A DNA stretch of 64,000 nt from Larimichthys crocea (GCF_000972845.2 NC_040027.1:10212954-10276953); one strand, 5' to 3'; counted from the stretch's first letter, positions 43,124-50,860 are shown. Numbers and translations are program-made. The notes: generated by a model from the letters alone, not told the origin.

Positions 43124-44509
43124 TCCTGTGGACTGCCCTCCCCACACCCACACACCCACCTCCACTCAAACCAAATAAGTAGGGGAGAGGAGAAGCTGGC
43201 GAACACGAGGGGAAAATATCAGTATAGAAAAAGTGTGACGCTCAAACACATAATGAGAACAAGATGGAGGTCGTCCAGCTGCGTGGCTCTTGAAAAATCA
43301 ACTCGTTCATATTAATGCATATTGATAAGCTCTTCTCAAACGAAGCACACGGTAATCTAAATATTTACAAAAAGAAAAATGTGCGTCTTCAGTGTGTTGC
43401 AGAGAGAATTCAGAAGATAAACTGAATGACATGGCGGTAAAATATCTCAATATTTTATTTGGTTTGTTTATTTTTATTGGTATGAGCTTAAAAGAGGACG
43501 TACAATAATTTAGAGAATAGATGTCAAATTATAATTACACGATGAGACGGGAAAACCAATTTTCTACTTTGTGTGTCTACGTTTTCAGCTTCACACACGG
43601 ACCGAACATTTTAAACATTTATGTAAACAGCCAGATTAAATTAATAGCTAATTATTGCCGATGTGTATAAAGAAATAAACAATTTTTCTCCGCAAAAACG
43701 CTCAACGTAATTGAATTTGCTCGAGTCTAAACTGTTTTGCTTTTAATTCTTACTTACCAAACAGTCATAAAAATAAAACCTCAATACTTTTAAAAGTGAT
43801 GAAACTCTTATTCCAGCCGCGGGGAAAAGAATCAGGCGTCCTGTCCACTTACGTCTCGTATAAACAAAAACAAACTTTACGCCAGCCTGTTTAAAAAAAG
43901 GGGTCGCTGTGGTTTGTTGATGGATAAGTTCATAAAATCAGCTAATACGACTTAAGTTACAGAATACTGCAGAAATTAAGTGGCTGTAATAAAGCAGCTA
44001 CATTCACTCATCAGTGAGAGAAAACAATAAAAATCAGCACCTAAGAATCATTATTAAGGATGAAACAAATAAATGTTAATTAAGTAATGTGCTGACATCT
44101 TACACAGGTATATCTATGTCTGTGTGCTGATCTAAAAAACACATGTATACTGTACTGTGTATTTATCTTCACATGTTCATTTATGTATATAACTACATAC
44201 ATATTTTATTAGGAAAGGAGAAGAAAGAGAAAATATTAAGGGGAGACATGTAAAGGATGAATATGGATGTCTTTACTCCCCATGAAAATCAATATTGCCG
44301 GGCAGTAATTTATTTTTTAAAAAATTAAACAAACATTTGTACCAGGACAGAGCTGCGTGTGCGGTTAGTCATGTGGTCCTAAATGTATTACCGATGAGGT
44401 CGGCTGGGCCCGTGCCCAGGTTTTCTCCACGGATGGTGACTTTGGTCCAAGCCGCACCCTCTTTGGGCGAGATGCCCGTGACCAACGGGGGCTGACGGGC
44501 ACGAGACAT
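9704..44509 (-). CDS. exoc2: Exocyst complex component 2 (Sec5), complete coding region in 27 coding exons
   Basis: Sec5 is a subunit of the octameric exocyst, which tethers secretory vesicles to the plasma membrane, and it is an effector of the GTPase RalA. Twenty-seven coding exons from 44509 down to 9704 join with consistent phases into 923 codons including stop; I recall 924 residues for human EXOC2. Residues about 7-95 form the N-terminal IPT/TIG (immunoglobulin-like) Ral-binding domain. Thr11 and Arg27, known RalA-contact residues of mammalian Sec5, are both present. The rest is the helical Sec5 exocyst body, with many blocks identical to human. All introns are GT-AG. The start ATG (44509-44507) has A at -3, and the 5' leader in exons 1-2 lacks any upstream ATG. 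No frameshift or lost exon was found. The gene converges on irf4, as in human 6p25.3. Confidence 0.97.
9889..9948 (-). CDS. exoc2: exoc2 exon 27, residues 872-891
   Basis: Encodes [19 protein letters not shown]. The acceptor is a run of T followed by AAG (T run on minus at 9952-9965). Donor GTGAGT. Confidence 0.94.
9949..10338 (-). repeat. exoc2 intron 26 with two CA microsatellites
   Basis: Perfect (CA)n at 10075-10115 and interrupted (CA)n at 10254-10285 on the plus strand. Nothing else supportable in this 390 bp intron. Confidence 0.9.
10339..10400 (-). CDS. exoc2: exoc2 exon 26, residues 852-871
   Basis: Encodes [20 protein letters not shown]. Acceptor ATCCTCAG; donor GTAAGT, followed by a short CA tract (plus 10308-10322). 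Confidence 0.95.
10624..10746 (-). CDS. exoc2: exoc2 exon 25, residues 811-851
   Basis: A 123 nt phase 0 exon encoding [18 protein letters not shown] and [15 protein letters not shown]. Acceptor GTCTCAG; donor GTACAC. Confidence 0.96.
10826..10881 (-). CDS. exoc2: exoc2 exon 24, residues 792-810
   Basis: A 56 nt exon encoding [18 protein letters not shown]. The donor GTACAA is weak and is followed after about 10 bases by a CA repeat (plus 10796-10815). Confidence 0.95.
10882..12761 (-). other. exoc2: exoc2 intron 23 (1880 bp)
   Basis: Contains a TG tract at 11087-11119, a CA tract at 12294-12317, a G run at 12495-12507 and a fish-repeat end (tcctacagactggacctttaat) at 11548-11569. The longest minus open frame (11880-12368) has no family signature. 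Confidence 0.6.
12762..12903 (-). CDS. exoc2: exoc2 exon 23, residues 745-791
   Basis: Encodes [19 protein letters not shown] and [17 protein letters not shown]. Acceptor CCACCAG; donor GTACTG. Confidence 0.97.
12904..13893 (-). other. exoc2: exoc2 intron 22 (990 bp)
   Basis: A short TG run at 13656-13672 and a T run at 13725-13737. No coding or RNA signal. Confidence 0.6.
13894..14010 (-). CDS. exoc2: exoc2 exon 22, residues 706-744
   Basis: A 117 nt phase 0 exon encoding [19 protein letters not shown] and [18 protein letters not shown]. Acceptor TCTGTAG; donor GTCAGT. Confidence 0.96.
14011..15516 (-). other. exoc2: exoc2 intron 21 (1506 bp)
   Basis: Mostly the degenerate CCTCAC-rich array listed separately; a pyrimidine-rich patch with CTCCTC runs at 15226-15265. 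Confidence 0.6.
14155..14815 (+). repeat. Degenerate minisatellite, unit about aaaTGTCCTCACtttct
   Basis: At least twenty imperfect copies of a motif around TGTCCTCAC(A/T)TTTCT or its decayed forms (TGTCTTTAG, GTCCTTATG, TGTTCTCATG). A higher-order copy is clear: the block starting GTCCTCACATTTCTAAAATG occurs at 14623 and again at 14705, a spacing of 82. Confidence 0.75.
15517..15586 (-). CDS. exoc2: exoc2 exon 21, residues 682-705
   Basis: Encodes [13 protein letters not shown] and VQEGFSPTS, matching human LSVDVSSPDLFGS. The acceptor tract consists of a TG repeat followed by CAG. Donor GTAAGC. Confidence 0.92.
15676..15737 (-). CDS. exoc2: exoc2 exon 20, residues 662-681
   Basis: Encodes [18 protein letters not shown], matching human VFIYCLEQLSTKPDADID. 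The donor is a strong GTAAGT; the next intron is only 89 bp. Confidence 0.94.
15738..16811 (-). other. exoc2: exoc2 introns 18 and 19 (around exon 19)
   Basis: 530 bp and 484 bp introns on either side of exon 19. Apart from exon 19 itself (16268-16327) I see no gene, repeat array or RNA signal. Confidence 0.55.
16268..16327 (-). CDS. exoc2: exoc2 exon 19, residues 642-661
   Basis: A 60 nt phase 0 exon encoding [20 protein letters not shown], aligning with human PKTQEEVCQLSINIMQ. Acceptor ATATCAG; donor GTGAGA. Confidence 0.9.
16812..16892 (-). CDS. exoc2: exoc2 exon 18, residues 615-641
   Basis: An 81 nt phase 0 exon encoding [20 protein letters not shown] and IKPGEIN. Acceptor TTTTGCAG; donor GTGAGA. 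Confidence 0.94.
17085..17146 (-). CDS. exoc2: exoc2 exon 17, residues 594-614
   Basis: A 62 nt exon encoding [18 protein letters not shown], matching human [18 protein letters not shown]. Acceptor CACTCAG; donor GTAAGG. Confidence 0.95.
17147..18265 (-). other. exoc2: exoc2 intron 16 (1119 bp)
   Basis: Low-complexity A-rich patch at 17156-17183; otherwise unremarkable single-copy-looking sequence. Confidence 0.55.
18266..18387 (-). CDS. exoc2: exoc2 exon 16, residues 553-593
   Basis: Encodes [19 protein letters not shown] and [17 protein letters not shown], aligning with human [23 protein letters not shown]. Acceptor TTTTTAG; donor GTGAGT. Confidence 0.96.
18388..18945 (-). other. exoc2: exoc2 intron 15 (558 bp)
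   Basis: No gene, array or recognisable repeat seen. Confidence 0.55.
18946..19103 (-). CDS. exoc2: exoc2 exon 15, residues 501-552
   Basis: Encodes [20 protein letters not shown] and [18 protein letters not shown]. The acceptor is TTTTTTAAG, the less common AAG form. Donor GTTCTG is weak, but the downstream phase fits. Confidence 0.95.
19242..19310 (-). CDS. exoc2: exoc2 exon 14, residues 478-500
   Basis: A 69 nt phase 0 exon encoding [16 protein letters not shown] and QRQNDFK. Acceptor CTCTGCAG; donor GTATGC. Confidence 0.95.
19408..19490 (+). repeat. Fragment of the same repeat family as 37141-37474
   Basis: GACTTTCCAGGCCCAATTC, then TCAAATTCAAGGACC and CAAGGTTAATTA, parallels GACTTTCCAGGCCTAATTC, TCAAATTTAAGGACT and CAAGGTTAACTA at 37188-37252. 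It lies in exoc2 intron 13. Confidence 0.65.
19748..19968 (+). repeat. Teleost dispersed repeat (LINE 3'-tail type) in exoc2 intron 13
   Basis: Contains blocks familiar from fish genomes, in order: CTCCGGGTACTCCGGCTTCC, CCCACAGTCCAAAGAAATGC, TAACTCTAAATTGGCCATAG, GTCAGCTGGGATAAGC and GGGGTTACAGATAATGAATG. Recognised from pattern; not searched. Confidence 0.75.
20107..20231 (-). CDS. exoc2: exoc2 exon 13, residues 436-477
   Basis: Encodes [15 protein letters not shown] and [18 protein letters not shown]. Acceptor TTGTTGCAG; donor GTGAAT after SE. Confidence 0.96.
20232..20651 (-). other. exoc2: exoc2 intron 12 (420 bp)
   Basis: Only short CA/TG stretches (20248-20258, 20269-20278). No other feature. 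Confidence 0.55.
20652..20765 (-). CDS. exoc2: exoc2 exon 12, residues 398-435 (divergent linker)
   Basis: Encodes [18 protein letters not shown] and [16 protein letters not shown], aligning with human [24 protein letters not shown] but much less conserved than its neighbours and rich in G, R and P. It has 114 nt and phase 1 at both sides, so it could be skipped without a frameshift. Confidence 0.9.
20766..24999 (-). other. exoc2: exoc2 intron 11 (4234 bp)
   Basis: Several short CA/TG tracts (21197-21209, 21318-21334, 21665-21680, 21807-21825, 24152-24170), purine-rich GGAGGG runs at 23096-23120, and a repeat-poor block 22600-23010 with TGACGTCA and CACGTG motifs. No gene. Confidence 0.6.
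25000..25118 (-). CDS. exoc2: exoc2 exon 11, residues 358-397
   Basis: Encodes [18 protein letters not shown] and [16 protein letters not shown]. The donor GTGACT is followed within about 20 bases by a CA-rich tract (plus 24967-24980). Confidence 0.96.
25249..25296 (+). repeat. Retroposon 3'-tail-like fragment with GATA repeats
   Basis: AGATAGACAGATAGATAAAT followed by ACTTTATTGATCCCAAAGGA, a pattern I associate with fish retroposon ends. A fragment of similar type in inverse order is at 56907-57004. Confidence 0.6.
25757..25797 (+). repeat. (CA)n microsatellite
   Basis: Perfect AC dinucleotide run, about 20 units, in exoc2 intron 10. Confidence 0.97.
26376..26478 (-). CDS. exoc2: exoc2 exon 10, residues 324-357
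   Basis: Encodes [18 protein letters not shown] and [12 protein letters not shown]. The acceptor is CTCTAG and the donor GTCTCT, a weak donor with little U1 complementarity. Confidence 0.94.
26563..26644 (-). CDS. exoc2: exoc2 exon 9, residues 297-323
   Basis: Encodes [18 protein letters not shown] followed by NTEVPVFKK, matching human [27 protein letters not shown] in blocks. Intron 9 after it is only 84 bp. Confidence 0.96.
26645..28257 (-). other. exoc2: exoc2 intron 8 (1613 bp)
   Basis: AT-rich, with AATTAATTAA runs near 26998-27015. No gene or clear repeat unit. Confidence 0.55.
28258..28403 (-). CDS. exoc2: exoc2 exon 8, residues 248-296
   Basis: Encodes [19 protein letters not shown] and [18 protein letters not shown], almost identical to human. 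Acceptor CTCGTAG; donor GTACTA. Confidence 0.97.
28404..30097 (-). other. exoc2: exoc2 intron 7 (1694 bp)
   Basis: A T run at 28836-28851 is followed by a GGGCCC-rich palindromic patch (28871-28895). Otherwise no feature. Confidence 0.55.
30098..30178 (-). CDS. exoc2: exoc2 exon 7, residues 221-247
   Basis: Encodes [16 protein letters not shown] and [11 protein letters not shown], matching human AIHQKLEADGTEKVEG. It is 81 nt with phase 1 at both junctions; acceptor TGTTGCAG, donor GTAAGC. Confidence 0.95.
31909..31933 (+). repeat. (CAGT)n tetranucleotide repeat
   Basis: About six perfect CAGT units in exoc2 intron 6. Confidence 0.95.
35396..35437 (+). repeat. (TG)n microsatellite
   Basis: Perfect GT run of 21 units in exoc2 intron 6. 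Confidence 0.97.
35806..35930 (-). CDS. exoc2: exoc2 exon 6, residues 179-220
   Basis: Encodes [18 protein letters not shown] and [19 protein letters not shown], the first helices of the Sec5 body. Acceptor TTCCCCAG; donor GTGAGA. Confidence 0.96.
36001..36260 (-). repeat. Dispersed repeat family copy (minus)
   Basis: GATTAATTGTTTAGTCTAGA, then GATGACGTCTTCAAACATTC and AACAGACAAAAGC; the reverse-order counterpart of 52430-52620. Confidence 0.55.
36720..36960 (-). repeat. Dispersed repeat family copy (minus)
   Basis: TCGGTCTGTAAAATGTCAGT, AAAAATGCCCATGACATTTT and GTCTTCAAACGTCTCC, ending in TAATTACTTAAACAATCTT; the same block order as 36001-36260. Confidence 0.6.
37141..37474. mobile_element. 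Inverted-repeat element (MITE-like), 334 bp
   Basis: It starts CAGGGTTCCTACACC and ends GATGGAAACCCTG, whose reverse complement is CAGGGTTTCCATC, so the outer 10-12 bases are inverted repeats. Internal TTCAAGGACTTTCCAGGCC blocks recur at 19408-19490. No clear target-site duplication. Confidence 0.6.
37528..37641 (-). CDS. exoc2: exoc2 exon 5, residues 141-178
   Basis: Encodes [14 protein letters not shown] and [19 protein letters not shown]. It is bounded by acceptor CTCCCAG and donor GTAGGC. The split codon AA|A restores Lys after IELD. Confidence 0.95.
37642..40981 (-). other. exoc2: exoc2 intron 4 (3340 bp)
   Basis: Short CCA repeat at 37976-37991 and CA at 38007-38020, and a TG tract at 40944-40960 adjoining the exon 4 donor. 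The small palindromic region around 40020-40075 (TCTAATGTGCAGACTATACA versus its inverse) is a short inverted repeat. No gene. Confidence 0.55.
40982..41108 (-). CDS. exoc2: exoc2 exon 4, residues 99-140
   Basis: Encodes [18 protein letters not shown] and [15 protein letters not shown]. The donor GTACGG is non-optimal, and a CA tract lies about 20 bases downstream of it (40941-40961). Confidence 0.96.
41109..42226 (-). other. exoc2: exoc2 intron 3 (1118 bp)
   Basis: Open frames at 41630-41965 are T-rich and without family signature. A GATTAAT-type repeat remnant sits at 41935-42010. Confidence 0.55.
42227..42403 (-). CDS. exoc2: exoc2 exon 3, residues 40-98 (IPT/TIG domain)
   Basis: Encodes [17 protein letters not shown] and [20 protein letters not shown], completing the Ral-binding immunoglobulin-like fold. 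Acceptor CAG at 42406-42404; donor GTAAGA. Confidence 0.97.
42404..44391 (-). other. exoc2: exoc2 intron 2 (1988 bp)
   Basis: An AG run just upstream of the exon 3 acceptor (42411-42426) and (TG)n at 43089-43121. No gene seen. Confidence 0.6.
43089..43121 (+). repeat. (TG)n microsatellite
   Basis: Perfect GT run of about 16 units in exoc2 intron 2. Confidence 0.97.
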
Positions 44510-44554
44510 GGTGACCTGAGGCAGCAGACGGGGAACACCGGGGTCGATCGGCAC
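44392..44554 (-). CDS. exoc2: exoc2 exon 2: 45 nt of 5' UTR plus residues 1-39
   Basis: The acceptor CAG is at 44557-44555 and the ATG at 44509-44507. It encodes [15 protein letters not shown] and [12 protein letters not shown], the start of the IPT/TIG domain with Thr11 and Arg27. The donor follows ATC-G at 44392 (GTAATA). Coding part is 44392-44509. Confidence 0.96.
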
Positions 44555-46009
44555 CTGGAAAAAAAGACACGGCGGAGGGAGGCATACGTTAGGGAACATG
44601 GTGACTGATGCAAAACTCAACAAAGTGCACACTGAACGTTCATCTAACACATGAATAAAACGATGAGAGTATCAATACATATGTCTGTTTACAGAAGTAA
44701 TTAGGTATTTGTTTAATCGATTTATTAATAAAAAACATCTAACTCATAGTGAAAGTAAATATTAGTTATACATCTGTAAGCTGAAATAAGTTATGAAGAT
44801 ATAATATGGGTAAAGTGGCGCTGTAGAGACGAACAGTTACACAAAACACTTCGACACACATCTGCAGTAAACAACATCCACCAGGTCTGAAAACGAGGTG
44901 AAAATAATCCTTATGTCAACACTGAAGCGTAGCTGGTAAAACCTCAACCTGCTCCTAATTATGAATACGGTAAATTATTTTTTAAAATTCACCAGCTGCT
45001 TTTACCGACGAGATATTTCAGTTTTTACGACTGAGCGGGGACGGCAGAATCCGAGCAGCGTTTGGCTGGCAGCTAGTGTTAATTTCCCACCCTGTAGGTC
45101 TCCAAACAATGTATGCATTTCAGCAGTTATCTCTCAGATAATAGGAAAAATAGAAGAGGGAGCCAAGAATGAAGGAGCAGACAGAGAGCAGGGGAGGAAA
45201 GGAAGAATGTAAACCTCACAGCGAAGGATAAATAAACCTGGACTCCCCAATCATTCCACATAAGCCCACACAATACAGTACAGATTATGGCACCGGCGAA
45301 GGAGCACCCATGCAAATCAGTTCATGTTGGGTCTGAGCAAAGGAACAGAGGGAAAGATTCCAAATGAAAAAATGAAAGGATGTATTTCAGCAGCACAGAT
45401 GTTTGCTAATAAATTACTGCCAGGTCTGAAAAAGGGCTGACCAATCTAGACTCTGTGAAGCAGCTTGAGGCTCGAGGCTTCCGCCCTTTTGCTCCGCAGC
45501 CAAAACACGTTCTCCACAAACAATGCAGGAGTTCACACGGACCGGACCTGCAACAAGTTCATGGTGCTAACCCTTTGCACGGTTATACGGTCGGTAATTA
45601 AGAGTAGGCGTACAACTGAGGTGCAAGAAGACTTCCAAGAGCCAATGGGGGGGCGTCCACATCAAAGGAAATCAGGACTGACGGAGAACAACACTGATTA
45701 GTCTACTGTACTTGTTAAAGAGACTTTCCGGTGGAAAGAATCAGTTTTAACCCCTGCAGCAGCCACAAACCAGGCCCGTAACATATGATTCATTAAATAT
45801 GAATATATCATCTAGGGGTTTTTTGTTTGATTGTTCAATTATAGTCAAGTTTATAAATTCATATAAATCAGCAGAAGCTGGGATAGTTTTTAGTTTTCCG
45901 TCCTTTCCCAACATTGGGTCAAAACCCAGTGAGGATTTTTTAATACTAAATATTAAGTTGATTTAAATGAAGTTTGCTTAGATTACACACGTTGCATGAC
46001 TTTTGAGCT

Positions 46010-46180
46010 TTATAAACCTGAAACAATTAGCTGATTAGAAAATGAATTCCCATTTTGCATGAATGGTTTAATATAATTTTCTGCTTTTCTCTATATCTGA
46101 ACATTTGAACACGTCACCATGGACTGATGGACATCTTTCACTATTTTCTGATATTTTATTTTATCTTATTAATTTGTCTT
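46010..46180 (+). repeat. Dispersed repeat family copy (plus)
   Basis: GAACATTTGAACACGTCACC, then GACATCTTTCACTATTTTCT and GATATTTTATT; parallels 52500-52570. Confidence 0.55.
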
Positions 46181-46910
46181 TAATTCATTAAGCTCTATTT
46201 CTGACTTTATGCAGAAACACCATATATATGCAAGCACCTGCACAACCTGACCCACAACCTCTCTCTCCTCCTTGGTCTCTTCTCATCTACCATTATGAAC
46301 CCGGTTACGTTGCCCGCTTGCACAGCTCTGATTCTGGCACGACACTGGCTCTGTTCCCCATCAGCACTCGCCCGCATCCCAGCGACAAATACTGACATAA
46401 TATTGAATTTTTCCTAAGTAAATATCGCACTCAGATTTTCATGACGGCATCCTTAAAACGGTTTTGAAATTATAGAAAATCATGTCGAGAAAAATCAAGC
46501 ATGAAAAGCAGCAGTGGGACAGCAGCACTTGTATCGACCTAGAAACCTCCCGCCATCCCCTCCTCCATCGCCCTAACGTCCCGGAGTTATCGAGAAAACT
46601 CAAACGGGATTTACCTCGTGTTGTTGCTGCGGCCCTGCGCTTGTCAGAGGAAATGGAGGGGGCTATGTATCTGACATGAAGAAGATAAGAGGTTAACAGG
46701 CCTAAAACAAGAGCTCGGTATAACCTTCATCAATGCCATATGTTTAGAGTGGGAGTGGCGAGGGCCCGAGGATTGGGATCTTTATTTTGTACTGATTCTG
46801 CTTCCAGGAGTGTTTCTAGCCTATCCCACCCCAGCCCCCCCCCCCCCAACCTCTCTCATCTTGGAAATACACGTGCACAAACACACAGATAGCCCCCCTC
46901 ACCTCCCCCT

Positions 46911-46915
<5 letters not shown>

Positions 46916-46942
<27 letters not shown>

Positions 46943-47079
46943 TTAAGCACACATACACGCTGGGCAGAATGACAGCTCAGCTAGGTTGCGTGCGAGGGGC
47001 CCGAGCTGGTGTTGTGTGGTCTGTGTGTATGCGAGTATGTGGAAGGATCTGCGGAGAGAGGTCTGGGCAGTGTGTGTGC

Positions 47080-47112
<33 letters not shown>
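46916..47112 (+). repeat. CA then TG microsatellite pair
   Basis: (CA)n at 46916-46942 and an interrupted (TG)n at 47070-47112, about 130 bp apart and mutually inverted, so the transcript could fold into a long hairpin. Confidence 0.9.
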
Positions 47113-48484
47113 GTCTGGGTGTGTGGTCTCTGGCGCGGGCCTGGGGAGAGCCTGCTGACGGCTGGGATGAGAAAAGAGCCGCTGTGTTTACTTTACTCTG
47201 GGGGCTGTGCATGGACACGGGAACACTGCCCAGACCCCTCTCTATAACACCAGCGTGCACACACACATACACACACACCCACGCACTAAGTCACGCAGAA
47301 ACTAAAGGGGGGGGGGGACTCTTGCACAAGTCTCGTGTCACACACCATCACAAATCCCTGTAAACTAGGTAATAGAAACTATAACTTTATATGGACTAAA
47401 TGAATGAATTTTTCCTGAGAGTAGCATGAAGAGGAAAACAAAAGAAGAGCTTTCTTGAAGCTCCGACTGGAAACTCATGAGGTCGGCAGCTTTTTTCCAC
47501 GAGGCATGAAGGTATTAACCTCTAGGGGGCATCAGAGGATCCCCGTAAGATCATACCCCACTTTCTTCCAACATGTGTCGAGCCGTGTCGTACTGTGAAG
47601 TCTAAATTTAATCAATGACAACACACAGCCAGATTTAGCCCCCTTTTTCTCTCGCTCGATTCTCTTCCAACCATGATGCTGTTAGCCCCCCAGCCCCAAC
47701 CTCTCTCTCTCTCCCTCTCTCTCTGGTAATAGAGCTAAAAAGGCAGGTTTGTTTTCCTTGGAGGCGGACTAACAAACAGCCGGGTTGGCTCTAATCTGTG
47801 TGGTAGCTGTGGAAGTCTGAGACTTGGGATCTTCTTGCAGCGCTGTTAATAAGTGACAACCCTTCTCTGGCTTTGTGCTGGAGCGTGCGGACACAAAAGG
47901 AAAAGTCTTTTTATTAAAGCTCCAAACAAATCTTTCTTTGTCATGTGAAACCCTGTTTCATTACAGTACAGTACAGTCTGGTCCGGGCTAGATGGCAGCA
48001 ATGATGTCTTTTTCATAAATAAGTTCAGTGAAGTTCAGTTCCCCTGTAGGTTAGTGCATGTGCTCGATTTTACATAACAAGTTAAAATAATAACACAAGG
48101 TTTAGAGAGATGATGGCAGCATCAGAACAAACTAGAAGACCATTTCAATATCACAATTTAACCTCGCAAAATTGATGAAGCTGTCGATATTTGATGCTTT
48201 ATGTTTCAGGTACACGCTCTGATGCTTCAGATCAGATCAGGTGTTATTATTCACCAGGCAACCGTCCGACCAATCACAGGTGTTTGTTTCAAATCACGCA
48301 GTGATTAACCGGCTTGCAGGGAAGATTTACAATAAGTTGCAAAGTTAATAATTCAGTTCAGTTGTTGCTGCAACTGAATGATAATAAATTATTAGAATAA
48401 AGATTTAAATAGTTCAAATCAGAATCATAATATTAGGGTTGCAATAGTATGAGATTTGGTATAATGGTTTCATGATATTACACA

Positions 48485-48538
<54 letters not shown>

Positions 48539-48549
48539 ATTATTATTAG
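48485..48549 (+). repeat. (ATT)n trinucleotide repeat
   Basis: About 17 near-perfect ATT units in exoc2 intron 1, breaking down after 48536. Confidence 0.96.
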
Positions 48550-48889
48550 TTTCAATGATCCTTTAAGGAATGAAAACAGAATATTTTTGGTCAAAGAAGC
48601 GATTGATTATAATTTCACAAAGAGAATAAAATCCCATACAACATAATGTTAATAACAGTAAATTTTCATACTGTGTACATCATAAAAAGGTATACAACAC
48701 GATATTAGATCAAAATAAAAAAAGAATAAAATAATATAATTCATATTGATTGATCTTTCCATGCCGTCTCTGTGCTCTACAAATACATTTGACATTACAT
48801 ATTAATTAACTCATTTTTCAGGGGTTTTAATTACAGATTGCAATCATCAATAGACAGCAGAATTTCGCAGAAATGATCATTTTATCAAC

Positions 48890-49180
48890 ACGATATGATT
48901 TCATTAAAAGTCAATTAATAGAAGTGAAACTATTTAGTGATCAAATTATTTGATACACAAAAAAATAATCATGATTTCTAAAGCAAAAATGGCAAAAAGA
49001 TTTGGTGATTTCAGCTCCTCCAATGAGATTTTCTACTTTTCTCAGTTCTGTATTATTTTAAATCGAGTATTTTTGGTTTTAGACTGTTGGCTACACACAA
49101 AAAAGACACCTGAGAGCATCTATTTGGATATTTTTCTGTATTTTCTGACATTGAAGCAATTAATAAAATACAAATAATGT
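48890..49180 (+). repeat. Dispersed repeat family copy (plus)
   Basis: CTACTTTTCTCAGTTCTGTA, then TTGGTTTTAGACTGTTGGCT, AAAAGACACCTGAGAGC and TTTTCTGTATTTTCTGACATT match the block order of the copy at 52430-52620. Confidence 0.65.
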
Positions 49181-49490
49181 GTTAGATTAATCGGAAACAA
49201 TCATATTTGTTAGTTGCAAATCTAAAATGATCACCTCGACTTTATCTGAGACTCAAATCACACCCCACCCTTTCTGCACTCTGTCAGTCAAATAAAGGGA
49301 CCTCAAACAAATATCTGAGCTGGATAACAAGAATCTTAATCTTACAAGTTTAAACCTCAACTTAGATCACGCACACAACAAGTCCTCAAACTCTGACCTT
49401 TCGGCTTTTTATATAAACAACTCGAAAACACGACAAACTCTCTGCAGCACCGCGAACACGAGGATCTATCTGCCCGTCCTGCCAGATAAA

Positions 49491-49493
<3 letters not shown>

Positions 49494-49544
<51 letters not shown>

Positions 49545-49645
49545 CACATGACTATCTCATGAATAAGACGTTCATACCTTAGATCATACGCTGCTCTGAG
49601 CTCAAAGGTGACTCGCATATGGCAGTGATTGGCAAGCGTGCTTGC

Positions 49646-49681
<36 letters not shown>
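49494..49681 (+). repeat. CA then TG microsatellite pair
   Basis: (CA)n at 49494-49541 (about 24 units) and (TG)n at 49647-49681 (about 17 units), inverted relative to each other across about 105 bp. Confidence 0.96.
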
Positions 49682-49690
<9 letters not shown>

Positions 49691-50566
49691 TGTAATGGGT
49701 TTAGAGGGCACAAAGGGACCCATTTAGACAGTTCATCACCCTCACCCCCTCCGTCTTCCATCAGAGCAGCTAACTCACTATGCCGGCGGCTCGGCACCCC
49801 CCGACACTAACACCATTTCACTCCGTGCTCCCCAACATTACACAAACACCAGATTCCATCAAAGATCCGAGTCCTCTGAATGGACAGAGCGGGCCAAACA
49901 TCACCCAGCCTGAGATGAGTGGTCTGATCACACGGGCTGGGCGAAAGCTTTGAACAATCCTCCACAGTGTTCCCTCGCACCCAGACCACCACATGCCTCT
50001 AAGATGTGGCGAGGGTAATGCAGCTGATAGGCAAAAAAGATTGCCCGCAATGTGTGTCAACTGTATCATGTTTCAAGTAAATGGATCATAAATGAGATGA
50101 ACTGTGCGGATTCTGTTTGAAAACAGATGCTGGGACCACTGTCCAGTCCAGTTCTTCCATGACTCAGCTTCTCCTGCCTTTGCGGAGAGTCTTCCGTGAC
50201 AGAGAGAGAGGTCCAAGTGATCAGATGTGTGCCTCTGGCTCGCTATCCGACCATCGAGATGTCTGCCCACAGGCTTTGTAATCTTTAGGGCTGTCTGTTT
50301 GTTTGTTTGTCGGTCTCAAGTGCTTTTGTGAAATAAGGCCTAACGAAGCAAAGTCCCCAATTTCCCATAAAAAAAATCTTGAAACAATAAACAGAAATAT
50401 GAAGTATAGGCCTGCGAATGCAGGAAGATGTTTGCAGAGGATTAAGAGGCTGGAGACAGGCGGCTTTGCCCAATGACATGGCGAAATGGAGAGATTTGAA
50501 CCTTCATGAGCGAGGCTGCCCCAGCTGCTTTACATAAAAAACACATCAGCAGCGTGAGAACCATCC

Positions 50567-50654
50567 TCACTATGAATTATATCACTCAGAATACAAATCA
50601 GGACTTTTACTCACTATGAATTATATCACTCAGAATACAAATCAGGACTTTTAC
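50567..50654 (+). repeat. Perfect 44 bp tandem duplication
   Basis: TCACTATGAATTATATCACT begins at 50567 and again at 50611; the two 44 bp units appear identical. Confidence 0.95.
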
Positions 50655-50679
50655 TCAGGGTTCAAACTAATTAATATCA

Positions 50680-50860
50680 ACTGATCTGCCAGTTATTTTC
50701 TCAATTAATCGTGAATTGTTTGTTCAATAAAGCGTCAGAAAATACTGATAAATGTAAAAAAAAAAAACAATTTCCCAGAGTTCAAGTGAAACTCTTGTTT
50801 GCTCTGGCAAACAGTCCAGAACCCACAAAATGTTCAATTTACCACCACAGAATGTGAAAA
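50680..50860 (-). repeat. Dispersed repeat family copy (minus)
   Basis: CAATTAATCGTGAATTGTTT, GCGTCAGAAAATACTGATAA and CAAACAGTCCAGAACCCA are the inverse order of the plus copies. Confidence 0.6.

Noticed and set aside
46810..47363. Overlapping open frames with His/Thr and Cys/Val runs
   Set aside because: Produced by CA/TG microsatellites read in several frames.
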